From Methyloversatilis thermotolerans (lineage in GTDB: Bacteria; Pseudomonadota; Gammaproteobacteria; Burkholderiales; Rhodocyclaceae): a DNA stretch of 64,000 nucleotides. The notes beneath the pieces were generated by a model. The model was not told where the DNA came from, did no database searches, and was given only the letters and a program-made list of their open reading frames with translations. Of this stretch, positions 10,632 to 18,728 are shown one piece after another (position 1 is the stretch's first letter; each line of letters opens with the position of its first letter). The stretch lies in the NCBI RefSeq assembly GCF_000372885.1, contig NZ_KB889967.1:2617430-2681429 (forward strand), read 5' to 3'. The position numbers and the translations under genes were made by a program.

Positions 10632-10802
10632 CCGTTCCTTGTTGCAGTGCAATCAACTGTCCGGCGCAGCGGCCGTTAACCACGGCACTGCGCCTGCCGC
10701 GTGCACGGAGTCACCCTGCCATGAACTGCCCTCCACGCCCTGACGTTCGCCAGATGCCCGACTCGGGCTGTCATTTCGGCCGGAACGCCGGGCAGGACTG
10801 AC

Positions 10803-11291
10803 ATGACGCTCATCGCCAAGCTGCTGCCCGCCTCCAATATCTGCCTGGGACTTGAAGCGAGCAGCAAGAAACGCGTGTTCGAACAGGCCGGCCTGCTGTT
10901 CGAGAACAATCACGGCATCGCCCGCAGCCAGGTGTTCGACAGCCTGTTCGCGCGCGAAAAGCTGGGATCTACCGGTCTCGGACAAGGCGTGGCCATTCCA
11001 CATGGTCGCATCAAGGGCCTGAAGGAAGCGGTCGGCGGCTTCATCCGGCTGGAAAACCCGGTCGCCTTCGACGCACCCGACGGCCGCCCGGTCAGCCTTC
11101 TTTTCGTGCTGCTGGTACCGGAACAGGCCACCGAACTGCATCTGCAGATCCTGTCCGAACTGGCGCAGATGTTCGCGGACAAACCTTTCCGCGAACAGTT
11201 GCAGCAGGCCGGCGACAGTCCGGCCATCCATCACCTTTTCATGTCCTGGCAACCAGCGCATGCGGAAACTCAGCGTCGCGCGGCTGTTTGA
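10803..11291 (+). CDS. ptsN: Nitrogen-PTS IIA protein PtsN
   Basis: PtsN is the EIIA-like phosphoacceptor of the nitrogen PTS, a regulatory system that links metabolic state to potassium and nitrogen responses. The protein is 162 aa with the phosphorylatable His in GVAIPHGRIKGL near residue 65. An AGGA site lies 6 bases before the ATG. It overlaps hprK by about 32 bases in another frame, so translation is coupled. No rapZ or npr gene follows in this window. Confidence 0.93.
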   Translation: MTLIAKLLPASNICLGLEASSKKRVFEQAGLLFENNHGIARSQVFDSLFAREKLGSTGLGQGVAIPHGRIKGLKEAVGGFIRLENPVAFDAPDGRPVSLLFVLLVPEQATELHLQILSELAQMFADKPFREQLQQAGDSPAIHHLFMSWQPAHAETQRRAAV

Positions 11292-12195
11292 GGACAACAG
11301 GGATCGTCTGAGGCTGCAATGGCAGTGCGGCAGCTCTGACACCCTCATCGTCGCGGACCAGATCGGGCTGTCCCCCGCCGACCTGGTCGGTCACCTGAAC
11401 ACCATCCATCTGCGTCGCATCCAGGTGGTCGGCGTACCGGAAATCCTGTGGGCCGAATCGGTTCCACCGCGCAAGGTCGACGACATCGTGGGCAGCCTGC
11501 TGGATGCCCGCCCGCCCGCCTTCATCGTCGCCGACGGTGCAGAACCGCCGATCATGATCCGGACCGGTTGCGCCGAGCGCGGCATCCCGCTGCTCACCAC
11601 CCAGCGCAGCGCAGCGTCGGTGATCGATCAGTTGCGCGCCTATCTGGCACGCGAACTGGCGGACCGGACCACGCTGCATGGCGTGTCGATGGACGTGCTG
11701 GGCATGGGCGTCCTGATCACCGGCGATTCCGGTGTCGGCAAGAGCGAACTGGCGCTGGAACTCATTTCGCGCGGACACGGGCTGGTGGCCGATGACTGCG
11801 TGGACATTTCCCGCATCGCCCCGAACGTGCTCGAAGGCCGCTGCCCGGAACTGTTGAAGGATTTTCTCGAAGTGCGCGGTCTGGGGGTGCTCAACATCCG
11901 CACCGTATTCGGCGAGACCGCCTGCCGGCGCAAGATGAAGCTGCAACTGGTGGTGCATCTGCAGAAGCAGGTGAGCGGCCTGCCGGAAGCCACCCGCATG
12001 CCGCTGGACAACGAAATGATGGACATCCTGGGCGTCAAGATACGCAAGGTGGTCATTCCGGTCGCCGCCGGCCGCAACCTCGCGGTGCTGGTCGAAGCGG
12101 CGGTGCGTACCACCATCCTCAGTTTCCGCGGCATCGACTCCACGCTCGAATTCGTGGAACGTCAGCGGCGCGCCCTTGGTGGGGAGGATGGCTGA
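11260..12195 (+). CDS. hprK: HPr kinase/phosphorylase
   Basis: HprK phosphorylates and dephosphorylates HPr on a serine, setting the activity of the regulatory PTS. The protein is 311 aa: an N-terminal HprK_N domain (about 1-130), then the kinase domain with Walker A GDSGVGKSELALEL near residue 153 and the family signature around CPELLKDFLEVRGLGVLNIR, where the conserved region starts. The ATG lies inside the 3' end of ptsN. The usual next gene, rapZ, is absent; an unrelated psiF-like gene follows. Confidence 0.95.
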   Translation: MRKLSVARLFEDNRDRLRLQWQCGSSDTLIVADQIGLSPADLVGHLNTIHLRRIQVVGVPEILWAESVPPRKVDDIVGSLLDARPPAFIVADGAEPPIMIRTGCAERGIPLLTTQRSAASVIDQLRAYLARELADRTTLHGVSMDVLGMGVLITGDSGVGKSELALELISRGHGLVADDCVDISRIAPNVLEGRCPELLKDFLEVRGLGVLNIRTVFGETACRRKMKLQLVVHLQKQVSGLPEATRMPLDNEMMDILGVKIRKVVIPVAAGRNLAVLVEAAVRTTILSFRGIDSTLEFVERQRRALGGEDG

Positions 12196-12316
12196 CCCGG
12201 ACTGTACATGACGATGACATGGGCATAACATCGGTGCGTCTTCCGCAGGAAGGCGCACGTGCCGGCTTGCGTCCGCCGGTGCCCGATCATCATCCACACA
12301 GTCCAGGAGGTCCGCC

Positions 12317-12637
12317 ATGCCGCAGCTCCGCCACACACTCTCCCGCAGCATCCTGATCCTGTCCCTCTCCGCGCTCGCTTCGCCGCCACTGCACGCCACG
12401 CCACAACAGGAGCGCATGCGCGCCTGCAACAAGGAAGCCAAGGAGAAATCGCTCAAGGGCGAGGAACGCAAGGCTTTCATGAGCAGTTGCCTGTCCGCCG
12501 GCAAGGCGGACAAGGCCGACGCCGGCCAGACCGCCGACCTGCCATCCAAGGCCAGCCAGTGCCGGGACGAAGCGAAGGAAAAGGCGCTCAAGGGCGAGGA
12601 ACGCAAGGCTTTCATCAAGGCCTGCAAGGAAGCCTGA
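12317..12637 (+). CDS. PsiF-repeat exported protein
   Basis: The protein is 106 aa with a signal peptide (about residues 1-27, cleavage after LHA). It then has two copies of the PsiF repeat, each with a paired Cys pattern and the shared KGEERKAFM/I core (near residues 50 and 95). E. coli PsiF is induced by phosphate starvation, but its biochemical role is unknown and nothing here shows phosphate control. A GGAGG site precedes the ATG. A stable hairpin (12648-12678) follows the stop. Confidence 0.85.
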   Translation: MPQLRHTLSRSILILSLSALASPPLHATPQQERMRACNKEAKEKSLKGEERKAFMSSCLSAGKADKADAGQTADLPSKASQCRDEAKEKALKGEERKAFIKACKEA

Positions 12638-12647
12638 CAGGCCCGTG

Positions 12648-12678
12648 ATGCCGCCACGACGCTCCGGCGTGGCGGCAT
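12648..12678 (+). terminator. Hairpin after the psiF-like gene
   Basis: Perfect 10-bp stem TGCCGCCACG / CGTGGCGGCA with a 9-base loop, 10 bases after the stop codon. There is no T-tract, so it may slow or end transcription only weakly, or protect the 3' end of the mRNA. Confidence 0.45.
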
Positions 12679-12724
12679 TCGTGTCCTGTGCAACGAAATG
12701 CAGTGCGTAGGCGCGATCGCTGCG

Positions 12725-12753
12725 CAGTCACGCGCATACCCCTTTGCTATATT
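12725..12753 (+). promoter_or_regulatory. Putative extended -10 promoter for the LpoB-like gene
   Basis: TGCTATATT at 12745-12753 matches an extended -10 (TGN plus TATATT). The -35 position 17 bases upstream reads CAGTCA, a 3/6 match to TTGACA. The -10 overlaps the farthest upstream possible start of the next gene, which argues for the downstream TTG start chosen there. Confidence 0.45.
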
Positions 12754-12782
12754 CCGGCGGTGTTCCTCTGCCGGAGCTTCCA

Positions 12783-13481
12783 TTGCTGCGCCAGCGTCCC
12801 ATCCGCTTCGGTCTTGTCACCCTGCTGGTCGCCGGGCAGTGCGCGCTCGCGCATGGCTTCAGCTTCAGCGAGGAGGCGGCGAAGGACGCAGCAAACGCTG
12901 AAGCCGAGAAGGCGGCGGCCGACGCGAAAATGCGTTCCCTGCCTCCGGCCTGCCTGGACGGGCTGCGCCGCAAGACCGTGCTGCTCATCATGGGCGAGCG
13001 CAGCGGCGACGGCATTTCGGCCGAACAGGCCCGTTTCAGTCCGCATTTCAACGCGATCAACCGTCGGCTGCAGAAGCAGGGCATGCGCACCTACACGCAA
13101 GCGGAGATACGAGCGCGCATTGCGCAGGCCGAAGTCGACGCCTACTTCCGGAACGACCCGGATGCCGCACTCGCTGCTTCGAAGAAGCTGGGCGCGCAGC
13201 TCATACTGCGCGGAACCATAGACGCGCGCACGACCATGAATGCGGTGGTGCGCTTACCGGAAGTGCAGGTCACCATCGCCTACGCCCTTCTGACACCCTC
13301 CGGTCAACTGCTGTCCGAAGCTCGCACCGATGCCGAATCCTATTCCGGCAGCGATACGCTGGGCATGGCGCGCATGCTGATCGAGGAGAAGGCGGATGGC
13401 GTCGTGAACGAACTGCTCGCGGGCTACTGCGACGCACAGCCAGCCGCCGTGAAGAGTGGCGCAAAGAAAACCAACAAATAG
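12783..13481 (+). CDS. Exported protein, LpoB/FlgT-like (function unknown)
   Basis: I chose the TTG at 12783 because GGAG lies 6-7 bases upstream and a promoter-like -10 overlaps the alternative TTG at 12744. The result is 232 aa with a signal peptide ending near ALAHG. The mature protein begins with an Ala/Glu/Lys-rich helix and then an alpha/beta domain with a pattern of LILRGTIDAR and VTIAYALLTPSGQLL. That resembles the LpoB/CsgG/FlgT group of periplasmic domains, where the strand order follows 'resistant variable, then time-ordered strands of an oligomer'. The resemblance is weak and no activity can be assigned. Neighbours are the CsgG-like protein and a transmembrane kinase. Confidence 0.7.
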   Translation: MLRQRPIRFGLVTLLVAGQCALAHGFSFSEEAAKDAANAEAEKAAADAKMRSLPPACLDGLRRKTVLLIMGERSGDGISAEQARFSPHFNAINRRLQKQGMRTYTQAEIRARIAQAEVDAYFRNDPDAALAASKKLGAQLILRGTIDARTTMNAVVRLPEVQVTIAYALLTPSGQLLSEARTDAESYSGSDTLGMARMLIEEKADGVVNELLAGYCDAQPAAVKSGAKKTNK

Positions 13482-13553
13482 CAAGCCCCCCGCACGGGGT
13501 GGCATGGATCGTCGTGCCGTCATGCGGCACATCACCTTCAGAGAGGACCCATC

Positions 13554-14369
13554 ATGAATGTCTTGCTCCACCGCCCGTTTGCACTCGCGCTGACGGCCAT
13601 GCTGCTGGCCACCGTCAGCGGCGTGGCCACTGCCCAGCCGGTATTCGAAAGTGCTTCGCCCACCGCTGGCAGCAGCGTGTCGGACAAGGCGAACGAAAGC
13701 GCCGACAAGGCGATGTACAAGGCGGTCGAGTACAGCAACAAGTCCAAGCCAGGGCCCACCGTCATCGTCGTGCCCGGCGAGATCAAGAGCAACAACGCGA
13801 CCTTCACCCAGAAGTTCAGTTCGAACAACATCGCCGACTTTGGCGAACTCGAACTGTCGCAGGCCAATTTCAAGGTGCTCGAACGTTCCGATCTCGGCCC
13901 TCTGCTGGGCGAATTCCAGCTCGCCTACTCGATGGGCGATCCCGCCTCGGCGAAGAAGATGCTGCAGAAGGGCAAGTTCAAGACGACCAAGTATGTCGTG
14001 AAGTTCGACATCCTCAAGGCCGAACAGGTCGCAGCCGCGAAGGAAGCTGTCAGCGGCCGCACCCTGGGCAACATCATCGGCATCCTCGGCGGCAGTCGCG
14101 GCAGCTATGCCGCCGGCGAAGCGGTGGGTTCGGTCGAAACCGGCGCAGCAGCCGGCGTCTGGATCATCGGCATGCGCTACAAGGTGATCGACGCCAACAC
14201 CACCGAACAGGTCGCACAGGGCTATACCGAGGAAAAGATGGAAGTCGGGGCCAAGGGCACATCCATCCTCGGCGTATCGAGCAGCCAGGAAGGCGGCATC
14301 ACGCTGGATGGCATGGTGCAGCGCCTGGTGCAGAAGTCGGTGTGGGAAATGGACGCGAAGTACAAGTAA
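13554..14369 (+). CDS. CsgG/HfaB-like exported protein
   Basis: The protein is 271 aa with a signal peptide of about 27 residues (TAQP after the cleavage region). There is no lipobox Cys, unlike classical CsgG lipoproteins. The mature part has a conserved-looking nucleus: SQANFKVLERSDLGPLL near residue 100, a Gly-rich stretch GGSRGSYAAGEAVGSVETGA near 180 and MVQRLVQKSVWEMD at the C terminus. These match the general layout of CsgG-family proteins, which form outer-membrane export pores for curli. No curli subunit genes are nearby, so a curli role is doubtful. A GAGAGGA ribosome site precedes the ATG. Confidence 0.7.
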   Translation: MNVLLHRPFALALTAMLLATVSGVATAQPVFESASPTAGSSVSDKANESADKAMYKAVEYSNKSKPGPTVIVVPGEIKSNNATFTQKFSSNNIADFGELELSQANFKVLERSDLGPLLGEFQLAYSMGDPASAKKMLQKGKFKTTKYVVKFDILKAEQVAAAKEAVSGRTLGNIIGILGGSRGSYAAGEAVGSVETGAAAGVWIIGMRYKVIDANTTEQVAQGYTEEKMEVGAKGTSILGVSSSQEGGITLDGMVQRLVQKSVWEMDAKYK

Positions 14370-14376
14370 GCGACCG

Positions 14377-14401
14377 CGCGGCCCGTTCGCATCGGGCCGC
14401 G
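14377..14401 (+). terminator. GC-rich hairpin between the CsgG-like gene and the kinase gene
   Basis: A perfect 9-bp stem CGCGGCCCG / CGGGCCGCG with a 7-base loop sits just after the CsgG-like stop. It lacks a T-tract, so it could be a partial terminator or mRNA-processing hairpin that lowers kinase expression relative to the upstream exported proteins. Confidence 0.4.
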
Positions 14402-14444
14402 GCAAGGCGGGCAGTACGCCGCCACCGTGCCGACGGAGCATACC

Positions 14445-16829
14445 GTGAGCATTCCTGCAAAGCTGGGCAAGTACGACATCCTGCGCGAACTGGGTCAGGG
14501 TGCGATGGGCATCGTGTATGAAGGTCGCGATCCGGTGATCGATCGCCGCGTCGCGATCAAGACACTGAAACGCGAACAGCTCGAGCGCAGCGAAGCCGAC
14601 GAGGTGATCGCCCGCTTCAAGCGCGAAGCCCAGGCAGCCGGGCGCCTGAACCACCCGAATGTGGTGGCGATCTATGAGTATGGGGAAGCGAGCGGCGCCC
14701 AAGCTGACGGCACCGCCTTCATCGCGATGGAATTCGTGCAGGGTCGCGAACTGAAGGATGCCTTCGACGCCGACGAGCGCATCGCGCTGCCCATGGTCGG
14801 TCGCATCATGGACCAGCTTCTCGACGCACTCGAACATGCGCACCGCAATGGCGTCACTCATCGCGACATCAAGCCGGCCAACATCATCCTGTTGCCGGAT
14901 GGCACGGTGAAGGTGGCGGATTTCGGCGTCGCGCGCATCGAGTCGTCCAACCTGACCCAGGCGGGCACGGTCATGGGCACGCCGTCCTACATGTCGCCGG
15001 AACAGTTCATGGGCCAGACCGTGGACGGCCGCAGTGACCTGTTCTCGGCCGGCGTGGTGCTCTACCAGATGCTCACCGGAGAAAAGCCGTTCACCGGCGC
15101 GCTCACCACCATCATGCACAAGGTGCTGAAGGAGGATCCGCCCTGGCCTTCGGTGCTGAACGTGCATGTGTCGCCGCGCGTCGATGCGGTGGTCAGGCGG
15201 GCCATGGCCAAGCGGCCTGAAGACCGCTTCGGCAGCGCCCACGAGTTCCGTCAGGCCCTCGATGCGGCGCTGTCAGGCGCTGCGGACGACAACGATGCCA
15301 CGATGGTGAATCTCGCCGAACCGGATGCCACCGCACTTTCATCTGCGGATGCGACGACCGTCACCGGCAGCGTCCAGCCGCCCGCAGCCGCCACATCGGC
15401 ACGGCCCTCCGTTCCACCCGCAGCGTCGATCGGCACACCCGCAGCACCGGCAATACCGTCCGCATCATCGCGCGGGCCGCTGGCAGGTGCGCTGGTGGTC
15501 GCCTTGCTCGCGCTTGGCGCGGGCGCATGGTGGCTCACGCACGACACCGCGCCGGGCCGTCCGGCACCGGCCGCGGAGGTCGCGCAGGCGGCGACACAAC
15601 CAGCCGCCTCTCCCGCGGCGCCGCACGCCGGCATGGATCCCGGCGTGGCCATCATCAGCGCCATCGGCCTGGCCGACCCGGGCGACCCCAGGCTCACGCA
15701 TGACAGACAGGCACTGACCCGGGCCATGCGCGACGATGCCCGGCGCCAGATACTGGAAAAGGCCGTGGCGCTGTTTGTCGATCCGAAGTCCGTGAACGCG
15801 CACTACGACGTGCTGCAGTCCAGGTTGCTCGATCGCGGCAGCGATTTCATCCAGGCAGTGCTCGAGGAAAGTCCACCCGAACTCGGCAAGGATGGCCTGA
15901 TGGCCGGCGAAGTGCGTGCGGCAGTACGCGTACGCGAGGTGCAGAAGTCCTTGAACCAGATGTCGCAGGAAGAGCGCGTCGATTTCATCCGTAACAACGG
16001 TGACCCGAAGATCGCGGTAGGTGTGACCTCGCGCTGGTCGGACGGCGATCCTGCGGTTCCGGCCCAGCGCTCGCCGCTCGCCGAGAACACGCTGAAGCAG
16101 CACATCCAGGGCTTCGGATTCCGCACCTGGAGCGACGACCCGTCGGCGGGTCAGAACGCCGATTTCTCGATAGACAGCGAAGTGCGTTTCAAGCGTCTGA
16201 CTGCGCGTCTCGCCGCATCGGGTGTGGTGATCGAAAAGGTCGTGCTCACGTCGTGGACCGTGCGCTGCATCGATCGAAAGACCGGCGAAGAGGTGTATCT
16301 GAACACGGAGATGCCGGAAGGGCTGAGCTGGGCATCCGAAGAGAAGGCGCTGGCCGACATCGGCAAACGGGTGGGCGACCAGTTCAGCCGCAACTTCTTT
16401 CTGAGCCACTTCCATTTCATGGCACGCAAGGTGACTCTGCAGATCACCGGGCTGCCGGGGGAGGAAATGGCCGGCTCACTGCTGCGCGAAATCGCCTCGA
16501 TGCGGTCGGTGCTGGCCACCGACGTGAAATCTCTGGGCAGCGATCGCGCGGAATTCGTGGTCGATCTGTCCGGCGGTCTGACCGATGTCGCTCAGAACGT
16601 ACAGGCGGGCATATTGCTGCCGCTTTCGCGCAAGCTCGGGCGCAACTGTCTGAGCATCGCATCAAGCTCGCCGGATGCGGTCACGCTGGATCTGGACCCT
16701 GCCTGCACCGCACCCGACGTGGTCGCACGACTGCAGACGCTGCCGCCGGCAGCATTGATCGAGGCCGCGCCATCGCGCCGTGAAACGGTCATCCACGATC
16801 CCGAACTGCGCAAACGCATCAGCATCTGA
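14445..16829 (+). CDS. Transmembrane Ser/Thr protein kinase (PknB-type) with large extracytoplasmic domain
   Basis: The GTG at 14445 is preceded by GGAG at a good distance; a GTG 18 bases upstream is the alternative. The 794-aa protein has a canonical Hanks-type kinase domain (about 8-270): Gly loop GQGAMGIVYEG, VAIK lysine, THRDIKPANI with catalytic Asp, DFG and the MSPEQ activation segment. An Ala/Pro-rich linker leads to a single membrane helix near residues 345-365. The 430-residue C-terminal part lies outside the cytoplasm and has no domain I can name with confidence; its style resembles the exported proteins encoded upstream. The convergent cyclase-FHA gene could encode a phospho-Thr reader for it. 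Confidence 0.9.
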   Translation: MSIPAKLGKYDILRELGQGAMGIVYEGRDPVIDRRVAIKTLKREQLERSEADEVIARFKREAQAAGRLNHPNVVAIYEYGEASGAQADGTAFIAMEFVQGRELKDAFDADERIALPMVGRIMDQLLDALEHAHRNGVTHRDIKPANIILLPDGTVKVADFGVARIESSNLTQAGTVMGTPSYMSPEQFMGQTVDGRSDLFSAGVVLYQMLTGEKPFTGALTTIMHKVLKEDPPWPSVLNVHVSPRVDAVVRRAMAKRPEDRFGSAHEFRQALDAALSGAADDNDATMVNLAEPDATALSSADATTVTGSVQPPAAATSARPSVPPAASIGTPAAPAIPSASSRGPLAGALVVALLALGAGAWWLTHDTAPGRPAPAAEVAQAATQPAASPAAPHAGMDPGVAIISAIGLADPGDPRLTHDRQALTRAMRDDARRQILEKAVALFVDPKSVNAHYDVLQSRLLDRGSDFIQAVLEESPPELGKDGLMAGEVRAAVRVREVQKSLNQMSQEERVDFIRNNGDPKIAVGVTSRWSDGDPAVPAQRSPLAENTLKQHIQGFGFRTWSDDPSAGQNADFSIDSEVRFKRLTARLAASGVVIEKVVLTSWTVRCIDRKTGEEVYLNTEMPEGLSWASEEKALADIGKRVGDQFSRNFFLSHFHFMARKVTLQITGLPGEEMAGSLLREIASMRSVLATDVKSLGSDRAEFVVDLSGGLTDVAQNVQAGILLPLSRKLGRNCLSIASSSPDAVTLDLDPACTAPDVVARLQTLPPAALIEAAPSRRETVIHDPELRKRISI

Positions 16830-16844
16830 AGCGGCATCCGGACG

Positions 16845-16867
16845 CCGCCGGAAAAACAGTCCGGCGG
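16845..16867. terminator. Hairpin between convergent kinase and cyclase genes
   Basis: Stem CCGCCGGA / TCCGGCGG around a short A-rich loop, in the 42-base gap between two convergent genes. The position suits a bidirectional terminator. There is no long T-tract on either strand. Confidence 0.4.
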
Positions 16868-16871
16868 CCGC

Positions 16872-17762
16872 CTACTCGAGTACCTCGAAACGCATCAGGT
16901 CTATGCCCTGTTCCAGCGCGCTGTGGCCGAAACCTATCGTGCCCTGGCCGCGCAGGATCATTTCCTCGCGCTTCAGGATGACCTCGTTCTCGCCCTCGAT
17001 GCGCAGGAAGGTGCCATTGGTACTCTGGTCGACCAGCACGAACTTGTCGCGCCGGCGCTCGATGCGTGCATGGTTGCGCGAGGCGCGCTGGTCCTTGATC
17101 ACCACTTCGTTGCTCATGTCGCGACCCAGGGTGAGCGGACCGTGGCTGGTATCCAGTGTCACCTCGACACCACGGTAACTCACCAGCAGCCGGGCGGCTG
17201 CGTAGCTCGCGACGATGCTGGAGGCCTTCATCGTAAGGTCGGCGCCATCCTGCCACAGCACCTCGAACACGCGCACGTCCTCGGCCTTGCCCTTGACCGT
17301 CAGCGCGTCGATCTCGCGCACTTCGGGGGCGAGACTGAGCGTCACCGCGGCCATGGTTTCGGAAGTGGTCATGATCTGACCGGCCTTGGCCAGTCCGGCC
17401 ATGCGCGCCGCGGTATTGACCGTGTCGCCGAACACGTCGTCGTTTTCCTCTATCGTCGGGCCATAGTGGAAACCCACGCGTATCGCCAGCTTCACGCCTG
17501 AAACCGGCGGCAGGTCGGTCACCCGGTGCTGCATCTCACAGGCCGCCTGTATGCCGGCATCGGCAGTGTCGAAGGTGGTCATGACCTCGTCACCTATGGT
17601 CTTGATCACCTTGCCGCCATGTCCATCCACGACGCGGCGCATGCGGTTCAGACAACGCTCGACCGCGCGCAGCGCCTCGGCATCTCCCAGCTTTTCATAC
17701 AGCCGGGTACTGCCGGACACGTCTGCGAACAGCACGCAAAGCGATCGTTGTTGTGAAGTCAT
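16872..17762 (-). CDS. Class III adenylate/guanylate cyclase with C-terminal FHA domain
   Basis: The protein is 296 aa and has no membrane segment. Residues 1 to about 175 form a class III cyclase domain with both metal-binding Asp motifs (LFADVSGST and IKTIGDEVM) and the transition-state segment VNTAARM. The domain looks catalytically complete; whether the substrate is ATP or GTP cannot be read safely. Residues about 200-290 are an FHA domain with the GR, SRNHARI and STNGTF motifs that bind phosphothreonine. A cyclase fused to an FHA domain next to a Ser/Thr kinase suggests phosphorylation-dependent control of cyclic nucleotide production. Confidence 0.92.
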   Translation of the reverse strand: MTSQQRSLCVLFADVSGSTRLYEKLGDAEALRAVERCLNRMRRVVDGHGGKVIKTIGDEVMTTFDTADAGIQAACEMQHRVTDLPPVSGVKLAIRVGFHYGPTIEENDDVFGDTVNTAARMAGLAKAGQIMTTSETMAAVTLSLAPEVREIDALTVKGKAEDVRVFEVLWQDGADLTMKASSIVASYAAARLLVSYRGVEVTLDTSHGPLTLGRDMSNEVVIKDQRASRNHARIERRRDKFVLVDQSTNGTFLRIEGENEVILKREEMILRGQGTIGFGHSALEQGIDLMRFEVLE

Positions 17763-17900
17763 GACAGGGCGGTTGCAGGGGAGGCGATGTGTTGTATCGC
17801 CATTTTACAAACAGCCACTGTATCTGTGCGCCGATCCCGCTTCAATACGACGAAGGTCCGAGTGCGGGCATATTGCCGCCCTGATCGCGCGGGGCCGCGA

Positions 17901-18641
17901 CTAGAGATGTACGCTGCGCCCGCCATCCACGGCAATGATCTGGCCTGTGATGTAGGGTGCATCCTCGATCAGGAAGCGTACGGTGCGGGCGATGTCGCGC
18001 GGGTCGCCCTCGCGCCTCAGCAGCGTGTGCTGCACGATGCGCTCGCGCTCGGCGGCATCGAACAGATCGTTTTCCGGCCACTGGATCGGCCCCGGTGCCA
18101 CGCCATTCACCCGTATCTGCGGCGCGAGCTCGATGGCGAGCGCGCGCGTCAGCGTGGCGAGCGCGCCCTTGGATGCGCTGTACAGCGCGTAACCGGGCAG
18201 TGGCCGCTCGGCGTGAATGTCGGCGATGTTCACGATGCAGCCTTCGGTATCCCTCAGCGCGGGTGCCGCCGCCTGCGACAGGAAAAGCGGTGCGCGGAAG
18301 TTGCTGCCGGTCAGATCGTCCCAGTCGCGCAGGCTGATGCTGCCCACCGGCGTCGGAAAGAACGATGACGCGTTGTTGATCAGTGCATCCAGCCGGCCGA
18401 ACTTGCTCAGGGTGATGTCGACCAGCTCCGGCAGGCGGGCGGTATCCAGCAGGTCGGCCGAGAGGCAGCAGGCGCTCTTCGCGCGCCGGGAATTGAACTG
18501 ATCGAGCAGCAGCAGCGCCTCTTCCGCCGACTGCCGGTAATGTATGGCCACACGCCAACCCGCGTCGTGCAGCGTGTGGGCGATCTGCGCCCCGAGCCGC
18601 CGGGCCGCGCCGGTAATCAGAGCCACCTTGCCGTTTTCCAT
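17901..18641 (-). CDS. SDR-family oxidoreductase, pteridine reductase-like
   Basis: The start at 18641 (MENGKVALITG) is preceded by a GGA-containing site and gives 246 aa. The NADPH motif reads TGAARRLG, with Arg at the position typical of pteridine reductases (PTR1/FolM type) rather than the usual TGxxxGxG. The remaining SDR residues are present: NNAS near 88, and the YxxxK catalytic pair in YALYSASKGAL near 155. Likely role: reduction of dihydropterin or dihydrofolate. A general SDR function cannot be excluded. It is divergent from the MidA-type gene with an 87-base shared upstream region. Confidence 0.83.
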   Translation of the reverse strand: MENGKVALITGAARRLGAQIAHTLHDAGWRVAIHYRQSAEEALLLLDQFNSRRAKSACCLSADLLDTARLPELVDITLSKFGRLDALINNASSFFPTPVGSISLRDWDDLTGSNFRAPLFLSQAAAPALRDTEGCIVNIADIHAERPLPGYALYSASKGALATLTRALAIELAPQIRVNGVAPGPIQWPENDLFDAAERERIVQHTLLRREGDPRDIARTVRFLIEDAPYITGQIIAVDGGRSVHL

Positions 18642-18728
18642 CCGAATTCCGCCTGTTTGTATGTCCTGACGCGATGCCGCATTATCGCGGACCCGCACGC
18701 CAGGTCGCCAACAACCTCTTCATCCGCC

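Noticed and set aside
12744-12782. Earlier TTG start for the LpoB-like gene
   Set aside because: It overlaps a promoter-like -10 and lacks a ribosome site, while the TTG at 12783 has GGAG upstream.
13554-14369. Curli export locus
   Set aside because: The protein is CsgG-like but has no lipobox, and no csgA, csgB, csgE or csgF gene is nearby.
13254-15242. 662-codon minus-strand frame across the exported proteins and kinase
   Set aside because: The plus-strand kinase and CsgG-like genes are supported by motifs; this frame has shadow-type composition and spans gene borders.
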